Assembly: GCA_026002045.1 (NCBI GenBank)
Contig: BOAV01000036.1
Location: 1 to 23,346 of the forward strand
DNA from: Spirochaetia bacterium
GTDB lineage: Bacteria > Spirochaetota > Spirochaetia > Treponematales > Breznakiellaceae
DNA: 23,346 nucleotides
Reading direction: 5' to 3'
How positions within the stretch are numbered: the first letter of the stretch is position 1; each line of letters opens with the position of its first letter. The notes under the pieces were generated by a model, which saw only the letters and a program-made list of their open reading frames with translations, was not told the DNA's origin and searched no databases. Positions 15,615 through 23,346 of this stretch are shown one piece after another. The position numbers were made by a program, and so were the translations under genes.

Positions 15615-17476
15615 CTATTCAGCTTTTCCAGTTCAGCGCACACCAATCCCGCCAATTCCTCCGCAGCTTTACTAACTTCGACTAAGCGGTTCTCCTTTTC
15701 ACTGCGCCGCTTTACTTCCACCGAAGGCTGGGGGAGGCTGAGGTTCTTGTCACCCACCACCACCCGGTAGGGGATGCCCAGAAGATCCGCATCGTTGAAC
15801 TTTACGCCGGGCCGTTCGTTCCTGTCGTCCAGCAGCACTTCTACGCCGGATTTTTCCAAAGCGGCGGCAAGATCATCGGCGGCGGTTTTGATCGCCCCCT
15901 CGTATTTAATGGGGACGATGATTACATGGTAGGGAGCCACGGTCAGGGGCCAGATGATACCGGCATCGTCGTGGTGTTCCTCAATGACAGAGGCCAGGGT
16001 CCGGTCCAGGCCGATGCCGTAACAGCCCATGGTGGGGGTGCGGCTCTTGCCGTCTTCGTCCAGGTAGCTTACGTTCATGGAGGCAGTGTATTTGCAGCCG
16101 AGCTTGAAGATGTGCCCCAGCTCGTTGCCCTTTTTTTCGTAGAGTTCGCCGCCGCAGACGGAACAGCGGTCCCCGGCCTTTACGGTGCGCACATCGGCGG
16201 TGAGCCATGGCGTAAAGTCCCGGCCGTAGGCGGCGTGTTGGTAGTGCTTGTCCTTTGCCAGCGCACCGGTAACCGCATCGGAGATGGCGGTGACGGTCTC
16301 ATCGGCAATGACAGGAATACTGTTGAGTCCCACGGGACCGGCGAAGCCCACGGGGGCTCCGGTGAAGCGCTCCACATCGGCGTCTGCGGCGAGGGTCACT
16401 TCACCGGCCTTGAGGAGGGCGGCGAGTTTGACCTCGTTCACATCCAGGTCGCCCCGGATGGCCACCGCGAAGAAGGCCGCGGGATATACGGCGGGCGCTC
16501 CCGGCGAGGGGCTTTTACGTTCCAGTTTGGAGCAGCCGGGGGCGGCGTTCAAATCAAGTTCCACATTCACCGCTTTATAGATCAGTGTCTTGATGAATTT
16601 TTTTGCGTCGGTCTTGAGAAAGCCGCAGAGTTCCTCAATGGTTTTAACATGGGGGGTGTCGATTTTTTCGATAGGGGGAACCGAAGCGGCGGCTGCCTTT
16701 GCGGCTTCAATGGAAGCGGGGGCGCTAAAGTCCGGCTTGCAGCCGGCCTTTTCCACATTGGCGGCGTAATCGCATTCTTTGCAGAGGAGCAGGGTATTGT
16801 CCCCGACTTCGCTTTCCACCATGAACTCTTCGGAGCCGCTGCCACCCATGGCGCCGGAATCGGCCTTGACGGGGATCACCGTAAGGCCGCAGCGTTTGAA
16901 AATCCGCCGGTAGGCGCGGCCCATCTTCTGATAGGTTTCGTCCAGGCTCTCGTCGTTGGCGTGGAAGGAATAGGCGTCCTTCATCACAAATTCCCGGCCC
17001 CGCATGACCCCGTAACGGGGGCGGATTTCGTCACGGTACTTGGTGTTTATCTGATACAGCGAAAGGGGAAGCTGGCGGTAGCTGGAAAGCTCGTCCCGGA
17101 CGAGGCTCGTAAAGGCCTCTTCCGCGGTGGGGGAAATCACAAAGTCCGCGCCCAGTCGGTTCTTGACCCGGAGCAGGCCCTCGCCCATAGTTTCCCAGCG
17201 GCCGGACTCTTTCCAGATTTCGCCGGGGACCACCACGGTGGGCTTTATCTCCAGGGAACCGATGGCGTCCATTTCTTCCCGGATGATATTTTCAACCTTG
17301 CGGAAGGAGCGGAGACCCAGGGGCAGATAGGCGAAAAGGCCGTTGGCCAGTTTGCGGAGCATACCGGCGCGGAACATAAGCCGGTGGCTGACGATCACCG
17401 CATCGGCAGGAACTTCCCGCAGGGTGGGAATAAAATTCGCTGATACTTTCATTGCTGTTTTCATAAAACTGATCAT
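15611..17476 (-). CDS. proS: Prolyl-tRNA synthetase (bacterial type, with editing domain)
   Basis: This enzyme charges tRNA-Pro with proline, and its INS domain clears mischarged Ala-tRNA-Pro. It has 621 residues, longer than the usual 570 or so. Class II motif 2 is RDEIRPRYGVMRGREFVMKD (148-167), PTAEE is at 116-120, and motif 3 is GIGLDRT (486-492). The INS editing domain spans about 225-410, ending near GAPVGFAGPVGL. A stretch of about 28 residues (303-331, beginning NVELDLNAAPG) is extra inside it, between LIYK and AVAIRGDLDVNEVK. The C-terminal anticodon-binding domain includes VEVLLDDRNERPGVKF. ATG 17476 is used; ATG 17452 (MKVSANFIPTL) matches usual family starts better. Neither has a clear ribosome binding site. 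Confidence 0.96.
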   Translation of the reverse strand: MISFMKTAMKVSANFIPTLREVPADAVIVSHRLMFRAGMLRKLANGLFAYLPLGLRSFRKVENIIREEMDAIGSLEIKPTVVVPGEIWKESGRWETMGEGLLRVKNRLGADFVISPTAEEAFTSLVRDELSSYRQLPLSLYQINTKYRDEIRPRYGVMRGREFVMKDAYSFHANDESLDETYQKMGRAYRRIFKRCGLTVIPVKADSGAMGGSGSEEFMVESEVGDNTLLLCKECDYAANVEKAGCKPDFSAPASIEAAKAAAASVPPIEKIDTPHVKTIEELCGFLKTDAKKFIKTLIYKAVNVELDLNAAPGCSKLERKSPSPGAPAVYPAAFFAVAIRGDLDVNEVKLAALLKAGEVTLAADADVERFTGAPVGFAGPVGLNSIPVIADETVTAISDAVTGALAKDKHYQHAAYGRDFTPWLTADVRTVKAGDRCSVCGGELYEKKGNELGHIFKLGCKYTASMNVSYLDEDGKSRTPTMGCYGIGLDRTLASVIEEHHDDAGIIWPLTVAPYHVIIVPIKYEGAIKTAADDLAAALEKSGVEVLLDDRNERPGVKFNDADLLGIPYRVVVGDKNLSLPQPSVEVKRRSEKENRLVEVSKAAEELAGLVCAELEKLNS

Positions 17477-17538
17477 ACCCGGCTTAAGGGTCTTCTTGCA
17501 AGTGATCCCTTTAGATGATAATCTGATATACTATTAAT

Positions 17539-18906
17539 ATGAAGTTACCTGCCTTTCTTGACAACAAAGATTTTTACAAAAAGCTTTTTACCATCGCCAT
17601 TCCCATCATGCTGCAAAACCTGGTTAATGCCTTTGTGAATATGATTGATACGGTGATGATCGGCCGTTTGGGGACCGTGGAGATCGCCGCTGTCGGGCTG
17701 GGGAACAATATCTTTTTTTTCTATATGATTATCCTGTTTGGTATCTGTTCCGGGGGTTCGATCTTTACCGCCCAGTTTTGGGGGAAGCATGATATTCCGG
17801 GGATACAGAAAAACGTGGGACTCCTCATGGCCATCAGTTTATGCGTGGGTGTGTTGTTTACCCTGGCGGCGGCGCTGATTCCCTACCGGCTTATTGGTAT
17901 CTATTCCCGTGACCCCGAGGTGATTAAGGCAGGCGGCCTCTACTTAAAGTTTTTGGCCCCATCATTTCTCCCCTTTGCCATAAGCCAGGTGTTTGTCCTC
18001 AGTCTCCGTTCGATAGAAAAGGTGCAGGTCCCCATGATTACCACCGCCATCGCACTGTCGGTGAATGTGGTTCTGAATTATTTTCTGATTTTCGGTATCG
18101 GTCCCTTTCCCATGATGGGTGTTGCGGGGGCCGCCATTGCAACGGTCATTGCCCGCTTTGTGGAAACGGGCGCCCTGGTGGCGGTAAGTTACCGCCGCAA
18201 ATACGCCATCGCGGGGAGCCTGCGGGAACTTACCGGCTTTAACAGTTTTTATTTGCGGCGTTTTTTCAGCGTTGCCCTGCCGGTGATCATCAACGAGATT
18301 ATATGGTCCGCGGGGATCATCACCCAGAACATCATCTTTGCCCGGACCGGCACGGAGGCCATTGCCGCCTTTAACATTACCGGCACCATTTCCCAGCTTA
18401 CCTGGACGCTCTTTATCGGCCTGGGCAATGGGGTGAGTGTGCTTATCGGTAAAAAAATAGGAGAGGGGGACCACGCCGCCGCCCGTGATTACGCCTCCCG
18501 GATCATCCGCTTTGCGCCCCTTGTTGCGGTGGGGGCTGTCTGTGTGCTTATTCCCATCTCCGCTCTGATCCCATTTATTTTTAATGTGAACGAGGGAGTG
18601 GTTGCCGCCGCTTCCCTCATGTTCATTATCCTCGCAATTTCCTATCCCTTCCGTGCATTTAACATGGCCATGGTGATAGGAATTTGCCGGGCCGGGGGGG
18701 ACACGGTTTTCTGCGCGATCTACGATGTCGCTTTTATGTGGGCCGTGGCCCTCCCCGCCGCAGCCATTGCCAGCTTTGTCTTTCACGCCCCGGTGTGGCT
18801 TATCTACCTCCTGGTCCTTTCAGAGGAGCCCTTCAAATTTTCCGCCGGCCTCTGGCGCTACCGCAGCGGCAAGTGGCTCCACAACGTGACCGAAGGGCTG
18901 TCTTAA
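17539..18906 (+). CDS. MATE-family multidrug/toxin exporter
   Basis: This is a 455-residue inner-membrane antiporter of the MATE (MatE, PF01554) family. It exports drugs, dyes or metabolites in exchange for Na+ or H+. About 12 hydrophobic segments are seen in two six-helix halves. The N-terminal half has IAIPIMLQNLVNAFVNMIDT (residues 18-37), then MIGRLGTVEIAAVGLGNNIF; the second half begins near FFSVALPVIINEIIWSAG. Substrate cannot be told from sequence. ATG 17539 lacks an obvious ribosome binding site. A TTGCAA (17496) with GATAAT (17517) is a weak promoter guess that would leave a very short leader. The gene is divergent from proS and convergent with clpB, sharing TTAA at 18903-18906 as both stops. 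Confidence 0.93.
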   Translation: MKLPAFLDNKDFYKKLFTIAIPIMLQNLVNAFVNMIDTVMIGRLGTVEIAAVGLGNNIFFFYMIILFGICSGGSIFTAQFWGKHDIPGIQKNVGLLMAISLCVGVLFTLAAALIPYRLIGIYSRDPEVIKAGGLYLKFLAPSFLPFAISQVFVLSLRSIEKVQVPMITTAIALSVNVVLNYFLIFGIGPFPMMGVAGAAIATVIARFVETGALVAVSYRRKYAIAGSLRELTGFNSFYLRRFFSVALPVIINEIIWSAGIITQNIIFARTGTEAIAAFNITGTISQLTWTLFIGLGNGVSVLIGKKIGEGDHAAARDYASRIIRFAPLVAVGAVCVLIPISALIPFIFNVNEGVVAAASLMFIILAISYPFRAFNMAMVIGICRAGGDTVFCAIYDVAFMWAVALPAAAIASFVFHAPVWLIYLLVLSEEPFKFSAGLWRYRSGKWLHNVTEGLS

Positions 18907-21500
18907 TTACTTTTCCTGAAGCTGATGACGCCGTCTTTGCTATCCGCAGTAATACTGTCACCCTCTTTTATTTTCCCGGCGATGATAAGTTTTGCCAGCG
19001 GGTTTTCCAGTTCGCTCTGGATGGTCCGTTTGAGGGGCCGTGCCCCGAACATGGGATCGTAACCCCGTTCCGCGAGAAATTCTTTGGCGCCGGTGGTGAG
19101 TTTCAAATTTATTTTGCGATCCTCAAGACGGGCGGTAAGGCGGGTGATCTGTATTTCCACGATTTTACTGATCTCGTCCCTGCCCAGGCGGTTGAAGATC
19201 ACCGTCTCGTCGATGCGGTTCAGGAATTCCGGGCGGAAGCTCTGCTTGAGGAGTTCCATCAGCCCATCCTTGATATCTGCGGAATTTTTCGCTTCCAGAA
19301 TAAGATCCGAACCGAGGTTGGAGGTCTGTATGATGATCACGTTTTTGAAATCCACCACCCGGCCCTGCCCGTCGGTGAGGCGGCCGTCGTCGAGGATCTG
19401 CAGGAACACGTTGAACACCTCAGGATGGGCCTTTTCGATCTCGTCAAAGAGGATCACGCTGTAGGGCCGCCGGCGCACCGCTTCGGTAAGCTGGCCCCCC
19501 TGCTCATAACCCACGTACCCCGGAGGCGCGCCGATAAGGCGGCTCACCGAATGTTTCTCCCCGTATTCGCTCATGTCGATCCGGGTGAGGGCCTTCTCGT
19601 CATTAAATAAAAAGTCCGCCAGAGTTTTTGCAAGTTCGGTTTTTCCCACCCCGGTGGGGCCGAGAAAAAGAAAGGACCCCAATGGCTTTGCGGCATCGGA
19701 GAGTCCCGCCTTGTTGCGGCGGATCGCATCCGCCACGGCTTCCACGGCGGCGGCTTGTCCCACTACCCGCTGTTCCAAAACTTTTTCCAGATCGAGGTAT
19801 TTTTGGAGTTCCCCGGAAAGCATTTTGGAAACGGGAATCCCCGTCCAGGTTGCCACCACCTGGGCAATGTCCTCCTCGCTTACCTCTTCCCGCAGTAATG
19901 CTGTTGTGCCTTGACCGTCAGCGCCTCCCCGCTTTTTTTCCATTGCATCGGTGAGGGCCTTGAGCTTCTGCTGCGCCTCGGGAATTCTGCCGTGCTTAAC
20001 TTCCGCGGCCTTTGACAAATTGCCCTCCCGCTCCCAGCGGCTTTCTTCAATCTTTAATTCCTCGATCTGCTGCTTGATTTCCCGAATCCCCTGGATGTCC
20101 TTTTTTTCGCCATCCCAACGTGCCTTCATGGCGTCCCGTTCGGAAGTGAGGTCGGCAATTTCCTTTTCCAGTTTTCCCAGCCGGTCCTTTGAAGCGCCGT
20201 CTTCCTCTTTCCGGAGGGACTGCCGTTCGATGGAAAGCTGTAATAATTTCCGTTCCAGCTTGTCCAGTTCCGTGGGACGTGAGTCCAGTTCCATCTTGAG
20301 GCGGCTCGCCGCTTCGTCCACCAGGTCAATGGCCTTGTCCGGCAAAAAGCGGCTGGTGATGTAGCGGTCAGACAGCGTTGCTGCGGCAACCAGCGCCTCA
20401 TCCTTGATCCGCACCCCGTGATGCACTTCGTAGCGTTCCTGCAGGCCCCGCAGTATTGCTATGGTATCCTCAACGGAAGGCTCCGCTGTGTAGACCTGCT
20501 GGAAGCGCCGTTCCAGGGCGGCGTCCTTTTCGATGTGTTTGCGGTATTCGTCGAGGGTTGTGGCTCCTATGCAGCGCAGTTCCCCCCGGGCCAAAGCGGG
20601 CTTCAATAAGTTTGAAGCATCGGTAGCGCCTTCGGCAGCCCCGGCCCCAACCAAGGTGTGGAGTTCATCAATAAATAAAATAATATTCCCATCGGCGGCC
20701 TGCACCTCGTGGATCACCGCCTTGAGCCGCTCCTCGAATTCGCCGCGAAACTTGGCGCCCGCAACCAGTGCGCCTAAATCCAGTGCCAGAAGCTTCTTGC
20801 CCTTGAGCCCCTCGGGCACATCCCCGGCAACGATGCGCCGGGCAAGCCCCTCGGCAATGGCGGTCTTACCCACGCCGGGCTCCCCGATAAGGACCGGGTT
20901 GTTCTTGGTGCGCCGGGACAGGACCTGCATCACCCGGCGGATCTCCTCGTCACGGCCGATCACGGGATCAAGTTTTTCCTGCCGGGCCAGAGCGGTCAGG
21001 TCCCGGCAATATTTATCCAGCACCTGGTACTTTTCTTCCGGGTTCTGGTCCGTTACGCGGGTGTTTCCCCGGACCTGCTTCAACGCCCCCAGAATGGCGT
21101 TCTTGGTAACACCGGCCTTCTTTAAAAGTTCCGAGGATTTGCCTTCCCCTGCGGCAATGGCGATAAGGATGTGTTCGGTGGAGACAAATTCATCTTTGAG
21201 GGAGGCCGCTTCGGCCTCGGCCTTGGCAAGGATCTTGGAGGCCGCGGAAGAAAAGTAAACCTGCGCCGCCTCTCCGTAGATTTTGGGATTCGCTGCGGCA
21301 AGCTCCTCGGTCCGGGCCGTAATGGCGGCCGCATCCCCCCCGATGCGCTCAATGATGGGCCCTACGATCCCGTCCTCCTGCCGCAGCAGGGCAAGGAGGA
21401 TGTGCTCGGTCTCAACCTGTGAATGGTCGTCCTTCTGCGCAATGGCGGAGGCCGCGTTCAGGGCCTCCTGGGCTTTAATCGTCAGTTTTTCGTAATCCAT
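18903..21500 (-). CDS. clpB: ATP-dependent chaperone ClpB
   Basis: ClpB is a hexameric disaggregase that threads aggregated proteins through its pore with DnaK. It has 865 residues, normal length. Start ATG 21500 gives MDYEKLTIKAQEA, with AAGGGAAG at 21515-21508 upstream; the longer open frame is not used. It has an N-domain with two Clp repeats (1-150), NBD1 with Walker A GEPGVGKT (206-213) and Walker B IILFIDE (273-279), and a coiled-coil middle domain (about 400-525). NBD2 has Walker A GPTGVGKT (614-621), pore loop GYVGYE (661-666) and Walker B SVILFDE (681-687). The intact M-domain distinguishes it from ClpA and ClpC. I found no CIRCE element upstream, so heat-shock control by HrcA is not evident. 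Confidence 0.97.
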   Translation of the reverse strand: MDYEKLTIKAQEALNAASAIAQKDDHSQVETEHILLALLRQEDGIVGPIIERIGGDAAAITARTEELAAANPKIYGEAAQVYFSSAASKILAKAEAEAASLKDEFVSTEHILIAIAAGEGKSSELLKKAGVTKNAILGALKQVRGNTRVTDQNPEEKYQVLDKYCRDLTALARQEKLDPVIGRDEEIRRVMQVLSRRTKNNPVLIGEPGVGKTAIAEGLARRIVAGDVPEGLKGKKLLALDLGALVAGAKFRGEFEERLKAVIHEVQAADGNIILFIDELHTLVGAGAAEGATDASNLLKPALARGELRCIGATTLDEYRKHIEKDAALERRFQQVYTAEPSVEDTIAILRGLQERYEVHHGVRIKDEALVAAATLSDRYITSRFLPDKAIDLVDEAASRLKMELDSRPTELDKLERKLLQLSIERQSLRKEEDGASKDRLGKLEKEIADLTSERDAMKARWDGEKKDIQGIREIKQQIEELKIEESRWEREGNLSKAAEVKHGRIPEAQQKLKALTDAMEKKRGGADGQGTTALLREEVSEEDIAQVVATWTGIPVSKMLSGELQKYLDLEKVLEQRVVGQAAAVEAVADAIRRNKAGLSDAAKPLGSFLFLGPTGVGKTELAKTLADFLFNDEKALTRIDMSEYGEKHSVSRLIGAPPGYVGYEQGGQLTEAVRRRPYSVILFDEIEKAHPEVFNVFLQILDDGRLTDGQGRVVDFKNVIIIQTSNLGSDLILEAKNSADIKDGLMELLKQSFRPEFLNRIDETVIFNRLGRDEISKIVEIQITRLTARLEDRKINLKLTTGAKEFLAERGYDPMFGARPLKRTIQSELENPLAKLIIAGKIKEGDSITADSKDGVISFRKSN

Positions 21501-21568
21501 TTTTTTACTTCCCTTTCTATAAGATACGAAAAGGGAGGAGGGATGGGCAAGCGGATTATCACGCCACA

Positions 21569-21597
21569 TTGACGTTGCAAGATATATATTGTATGTT
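21569..21597 (+). promoter_or_regulatory. Candidate sigma-70 promoter for the hicB-like gene
   Basis: TTGACG (21569-21574) and TATGTT (21592-21597) are separated by 17 bases. The expected transcript start near 21604 leaves a leader of about 30 bases before GTG 21634, including AGGAGG. Confidence 0.5.
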
Positions 21598-21603
21598 GTA
21601 AAT

Positions 21604-21624
21604 ATGACCGCCAAACAAGTGTAG
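21604..21624 (+). pseudogene. Possible remnant of a hicA start (6 codons)
   Basis: ATGACCGCCAAACAAGTG then TAG encodes MTAKQV, which matches the usual beginning of HicA toxins (M-T/N-S/A-K-x-V). It sits exactly where hicA would stand in a hicAB operon, directly before the hicB ribosome binding site. This may be the scar of a hicA deletion. With only six residues, chance is a real alternative. Confidence 0.3.
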
Positions 21625-21633
21625 GAGGTTAAT

Positions 21634-22038
21634 GTGGTATATTTTTGTAAAATTTGGAAAGAAGGTAATATGTATTTAGTTCAGTTCCCTGATATGACAA
21701 ATATCGTTACCGGCGGATTTTCCCACGATGAAGCTCTGGCTATGGCAAAGGAAGCCCTTGACGGGATACTTGCAACTGATGTGGCTCATGGGAATGATGT
21801 GCCGCCGCCGTCTTTTCAGGATGGTTATCCTGTTACGGTAGCATCCCATATCGCTTTGGCAATTCAGCTTCGTGAACTGCGGGGAAGCGACAGTCAGACA
21901 GCCATCGCTCAAAAGCTGGGCCTGTCTTATCAGGCCTATCAACGGCTGGAAAACCCGCAGAAGGCAAACCCCACCATAAAGACCCTGGAAAGGATAGCCC
22001 ATGTGTTTGGGAAAGAATTAACTGTCCAGATTAGTTAA
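21634..22038 (+). CDS. hicB: HicB-like antitoxin with C-terminal HTH, no partner toxin
   Basis: This is a 134-residue protein of the HicB family. HicB normally neutralises the HicA mRNA interferase and represses its own operon. AGGAGG (21623-21628) lies 5 bases before GTG 21634; an out-of-frame ATG at 21632 opens only 15 codons. The N-terminal RNase-H-like HicB fold shows MYLVQFPDM (13-21) then GGFSHDEALAMAKEALDGIL (27-46). The C-terminal XRE-type helix-turn-helix is at about 73-134 (AIAQKLGLSYQAYQRLENPQ). No intact HicA (small dsRBD-like protein with a catalytic His) is found on either side, so this is a solitary antitoxin or regulator. Confidence 0.85.
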   Translation: MVYFCKIWKEGNMYLVQFPDMTNIVTGGFSHDEALAMAKEALDGILATDVAHGNDVPPPSFQDGYPVTVASHIALAIQLRELRGSDSQTAIAQKLGLSYQAYQRLENPQKANPTIKTLERIAHVFGKELTVQIS

Positions 22039-22049
22039 AGGAATTCACC

Positions 22050-23105
22050 CTGAAATCCCGGTGTTTGCCCTTTTATCTACTTTCCCTCTTGGCCTTCCTT
22101 GCCGCCTGTACGAGCCGGCCTGCCCTGCGCTTTGAGGAGCCGGTTCACGAAGCGCCGCCCATTCGCGAAGCCCCGCCGGAGGATTTCCCTTTTCCCGAAG
22201 AGACCTCCTCCGCCATAGATTTGGTCATTCAGCGGGTCAAACGGAACGGCGGTGATATAAAAAAATATTTTCTGTTGGACGGGGATTACCATATTATTAT
22301 CAAGGCTGATATCCCCGGCAGTGATGACAGCGGGGCCGAATTCGAGGTGGTCTACGATCTGGAAAATGCCCTGCCATTAGATGGCTCCCGCCTTGCGGTA
22401 GATTTTTTGGCGGAAGACAAAAGTACCGGCCTGCGGCGGGAGGACAAACTCATCTGGACCGCCGGGGAAGATTCCGCAGGGATACTGCTGGGCTTTGACG
22501 ACAATTACGAGGCCCAATGGGAAAATTACTTTGATCTCTTTGACCGCTACGGGGCCAGGGTTACCTTTTTTGTGCAGGGGGAGGGGCCCTTCTGCGCCGA
22601 AGCCCTGCGCCGTGGCCATGACATCGGCTTTCATACCCTCCATCATCCTGATTTGCGCAAAGTTTCCCGTGAGGTGTTTCTGGCCGAGACCCTCTCCCCG
22701 GTGGATGCTTTTCGGCAATCCGGGGTGGGTCTTTCGTCCTTTGCCTATCCCTTCGGCTTTTCCGAGCCCTGGATGCATGAAACCCTCGCCGGTTCCTTCG
22801 GGATACAACGGGGCTACGGCACAACCTTCCGCATTTATAATGAAGAGTCCCTCAGGGCGGGTTACATTTCTTCACGGGCCATTGACAATACGGTGATCAA
22901 AGATGATGAAGATTTTGACCGTTACGTGGCGCTCATGTTACGGACCGTCAAATTCCTGGGCGGGGACCACATACTCCCCCTGACCACCCATGACATTTCA
23001 GAAACCGCCCCCTGGGGCATTACCCCCCGAAGGCTGGAATACACCCTCAAGACCGCCCGTGACTTAAACCTGAAATTTTACCGTTACAGTGATTTTGCCA
23101 GATAA
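22050..23105 (+). CDS. Polysaccharide deacetylase (NodB-fold) lipoprotein, probable CTG start
   Basis: This is a predicted lipoprotein of 351 residues, probably removing acetyl groups from a cell-wall or capsular polysaccharide in the envelope. I set the start at CTG 22050: AAAGGA (22037-22042) lies 7 bases upstream, and the product begins MKSRCLPFYLL with positive charges before the hydrophobic core and lipobox LAAC (Cys20). The alternative TTG 22065 has no ribosome binding site and no charged n-region. NodB motifs are GFDDN (148-152, metal-binding Asp pair), HTLHH (195-199, H-S/T-x-x-H metal ligands), AYPFG (232-236) and TTHD (312-315). The N-terminal region (21-140) is an unassigned beta-rich domain. 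It follows hicB by 11 bases, probably co-transcribed. Confidence 0.83.
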   Translation: MKSRCLPFYLLSLLAFLAACTSRPALRFEEPVHEAPPIREAPPEDFPFPEETSSAIDLVIQRVKRNGGDIKKYFLLDGDYHIIIKADIPGSDDSGAEFEVVYDLENALPLDGSRLAVDFLAEDKSTGLRREDKLIWTAGEDSAGILLGFDDNYEAQWENYFDLFDRYGARVTFFVQGEGPFCAEALRRGHDIGFHTLHHPDLRKVSREVFLAETLSPVDAFRQSGVGLSSFAYPFGFSEPWMHETLAGSFGIQRGYGTTFRIYNEESLRAGYISSRAIDNTVIKDDEDFDRYVALMLRTVKFLGGDHILPLTTHDISETAPWGITPRRLEYTLKTARDLNLKFYRYSDFAR

Positions 23106-23122
23106 TTATCTTCATGATTTTT

Positions 23123-23151
23123 GTGGTTTTCGGGATTCAAAATCCAACCAC
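23123..23151. repeat. Nested hairpin downstream of the deacetylase gene
   Basis: GTGGTT (23123-23128) pairs with AACCAC (23146-23151), and inside it GGATT (23133-23137) pairs with AATCC (23141-23145) around loop CAA; TTCG is bulged on the left. It starts 17 bases after the stop at 23105. No T-run follows, so its role as terminator is uncertain. Confidence 0.45.
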
Positions 23152-23217
23152 AGACCTCACGGACGGCACGGACAAAGGAAAGGATAGGAAAGCAGGAGTC
23201 TGTGAGGGTCAGTGTGG
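23148..23217. repeat. Imperfect inverted repeat rich in GGAC/CACAGAC
   Basis: CCACAGACCTCACGGAC (23148-23164) is complementary, with three bulged bases and one mismatch, to GTCTGTGAGGGTCAGTGTGG (23198-23217). The loop is purine-rich. It fills the gap between two convergent genes. Its composition differs from nearby coding DNA and recalls dispersed intergenic repeats; copy number cannot be judged here. Confidence 0.45.
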
Positions 23218-23234
23218 TCCGTCTATGATAAAAG

Positions 23235-23345
23235 TCAAGCACTTTTTTGCAAAAATGTTTGACTTTTCAACAGTTTTGTATAGGCAGCCAGCTTTGCCTC
23301 ATGCTTTTTCGCGTCCCGTGCATAGTGATATTCCCCCTTCTTCAA
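23235..23345 (-). CDS. C-terminal end of an unidentified protein (partial)
   Basis: An open frame enters from the right edge on the minus strand and stops at TGA (23237-23235). The 36 visible residues are strongly charged and helical (for example EYHYARDAKKHEAKLAAYTK), ending FLQKSA. The composition looks like a coding end, and its stop is followed by the GGAC-rich inverted repeat. No family can be named from this piece. Confidence 0.55.
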   Translation of the reverse strand: MKKGEYHYARDAKKHEAKLAAYTKLLKSQTFLQKSA

Positions 23346-23346
23346 C

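Noticed and set aside
17477..17538. T-box leader for proS
   Set aside because: The divergent gap is too short and no T-box sequence (TGGNACCGCG-like) is seen on the minus strand.
21501..21600. CIRCE operator upstream of clpB
   Set aside because: No TTAGCACTC-N9-GAGTGCTAA-like inverted repeat is visible in the region.

Overview
The window looks like chromosomal DNA of a moderately GC-rich treponeme-type spirochete, possibly of the termite-gut or oral Treponema kind. This rests on three recollections: the BMP-family nucleoside/purine ABC transporter, the cluster of LPP20/LpoB-like lipoproteins, and the AAA ATPase next to proS all recall treponeme genomes. No 16S or other decisive marker is present, so the assignment is an inference. 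Genes are tightly packed, many start codons sit behind AGGAGG/AAGGAG-type ribosome binding sites, and no intergenic gap exceeds 300 bases. I see no tRNA, rRNA, CRISPR array or complete insertion sequence.

Layout. 1-820: a guanine deaminase gene (minus strand) running off the left edge, with signs of truncation where it meets the 3' end of another plus-strand reading frame. 869-1597: an acyl-ACP thioesterase. 1660-6391: a four-gene BMP-type ABC importer (binding protein, double ATPase, two permeases) with ATGA-overlapping junctions, probably for purine nucleosides or bases. 6426-7658: an AAA/DUF4143 ATPase (minus). 7668-7808: a regularly spaced array of palindromes. 7794-9833: uvrB (minus). 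9913-15614: five plus-strand genes, namely two LPP20-like lipoproteins, an LpoB-like lipoprotein, a COG3014-like TPR lipoprotein and an AAA ATPase of unknown role, with two perfect hairpins in the middle. 15611-17476: proS (minus). 17539-18906: a MATE exporter. 18903-21500: clpB (minus). 21634-22038: a HicB-like antitoxin without its toxin. 22050-23105: a lipoprotein polysaccharide deacetylase, apparently starting at CTG. 23235-23345: the C-terminal end of an unidentified minus-strand gene.

How the parts relate. Guanine deaminase and the BMP importer together suggest purine scavenging. The 9913-15614 group is the best candidate for an undescribed system: four outer-envelope lipoproteins of the kind that regulate cell-wall synthesis or form periplasmic complexes, followed 15 bases later by a cytoplasmic AAA ATPase with a degenerate first module. 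The least explained DNA element is the uvrB-AAA intergenic region. It holds four 24-bp palindromic sites whose centres lie exactly 39 bp apart (7679.5, 7718.5, 7757.5, 7796.5), and the array as a whole is an imperfect inverted repeat. This looks like a multi-site operator for the DUF4143 ATPase gene.
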